Assembly: GCA_964015035.1 (NCBI GenBank) | Contig: CAXHCA010000010.1 | Coordinates: 16,009-80,008, forward strand | Origin: BQJU01 sp964015035 | GTDB lineage: Bacteria > Bacteroidota > Bacteroidia > Chitinophagales > Saprospiraceae | Direction of reading: 5' to 3' | DNA length: 64,000 nucleotides | Part shown: positions 63,918-64,000 of the stretch, piece by piece | Layout of the letters: each line of letters opens with the position of its first letter | Numbering within the stretch: the stretch's first letter is position 1 | Notes under the pieces: model-generated | Seen by the model: only the letters and a program-made list of their open reading frames with translations | Databases searched by the model: none | What the model was told of the DNA's origin: nothing | Translations under genes and position numbers: made by a program

Positions 63918-64000
63918 GTGTATGTTTGGGGTCGTGCTTTAGCAGCCAAAATCCCGGTTTTACCGGGACTGAATAGCTTGCCCGAATATACTTCAGGGAC
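63915..64000. mobile_element. MITE-like element, copy F, cut by window edge
   Basis: Left end TAAGTGTATGTTTGGGGTCG, whose TAA is the stop codon of the metallophosphoesterase gene. GTGCTTTAGCAGC is shared with copy D/G. The last 53 bases (63948-64000) match 59854-59906 in reverse with 2 mismatches and include the stem CCCGGTTTTACCGGG. The other terminal repeat would be just past the window end. Confidence 0.7.

Noticed and set aside
1..64000. tRNA, rRNA, tmRNA or replication origin
   Set aside because: No cloverleaf with CCA end or rRNA-like block could be recognised in the intergenic regions; a tRNA search program would be the proper test.

Overview
The window looks like chromosomal DNA of a Bacteroidota bacterium, most likely from the Saprospiria (Lewinella/Haliscomenobacter-like). 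The signs are two kinds of type IX secretion (T9SS) C-terminal sorting domains, FtsX-type permeases, TPR histidine kinases with LytTR regulators, ECF sigma factors, lipoprotein signal peptides, start codons without Shine-Dalgarno sequences, and several TAnnTTTG (-7) Bacteroidota promoters. The class assignment is inference. I see no rRNA, tRNA, CRISPR array, phage or transposase gene.

Layout. 1-9.5 kb: a TPR protein cut by the window edge, a lipoprotein-anchored 7TM-DISM adenylate cyclase, an orphan protein with a Cry-toxin-like pore-forming domain, an orphan ABC permease, a DUF1801 protein and a reductase/SDR pair. 9.5-14.4 kb: small secreted or one-helix proteins, a DUF1573 protein, then an ECF sigma factor overlapping a TPR Ser/Thr kinase. 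14.5-25.7 kb: an apparent three-gene operon (beta-barrel, T9SS cargo, 2828-aa SpvB/RHS polymorphic toxin ending in a TNT NAD-glycohydrolase-like domain) closed by a hairpin terminator. 25.7-36.6 kb: a retropepsin-like protease, nitronate monooxygenase, a surface-polysaccharide set (Gfo/Idh dehydrogenase, lipoprotein, sugar-phosphate transferase), a sortilin-like BNR protein and a serine hydrolase.

36.6-50.3 kb: an ECF sigma/anti-sigma pair whose anti-sigma partner carries carboxypeptidase-regulatory and TonB C-terminal domains, bacilliredoxin, PdxH, a TetR-TolC-adaptor-RND efflux operon, a MobA-like nucleotidyltransferase, DUF4197 and a CvfB-like S1 protein. 50.3-64 kb: a T9SS type B adhesin-like protein, a cytosolic TPR histidine kinase and LytTR regulator flanking a 48-codon gene for a Gly-Gly-leader peptide, a voltage-gated K+ channel with a zinc ribbon, DoxX, a FAD dehydrogenase, two paralogous small secreted proteins, KdsA, an outer-membrane barrel and a membrane metallophosphoesterase.

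Most notable: (1) the RHS-TNT toxin, with no immunity gene visible next to it; (2) a standalone Cry domain-I-like protein; (3) the GG-leader peptide between a soluble TPR kinase and its likely response regulator, a possible peptide-signalling module; (4) a family of miniature inverted-repeat elements with TA ends, three of which start exactly at the stop codon of a gene; (5) a second set of three short hairpin elements sharing a TCATAGT core.
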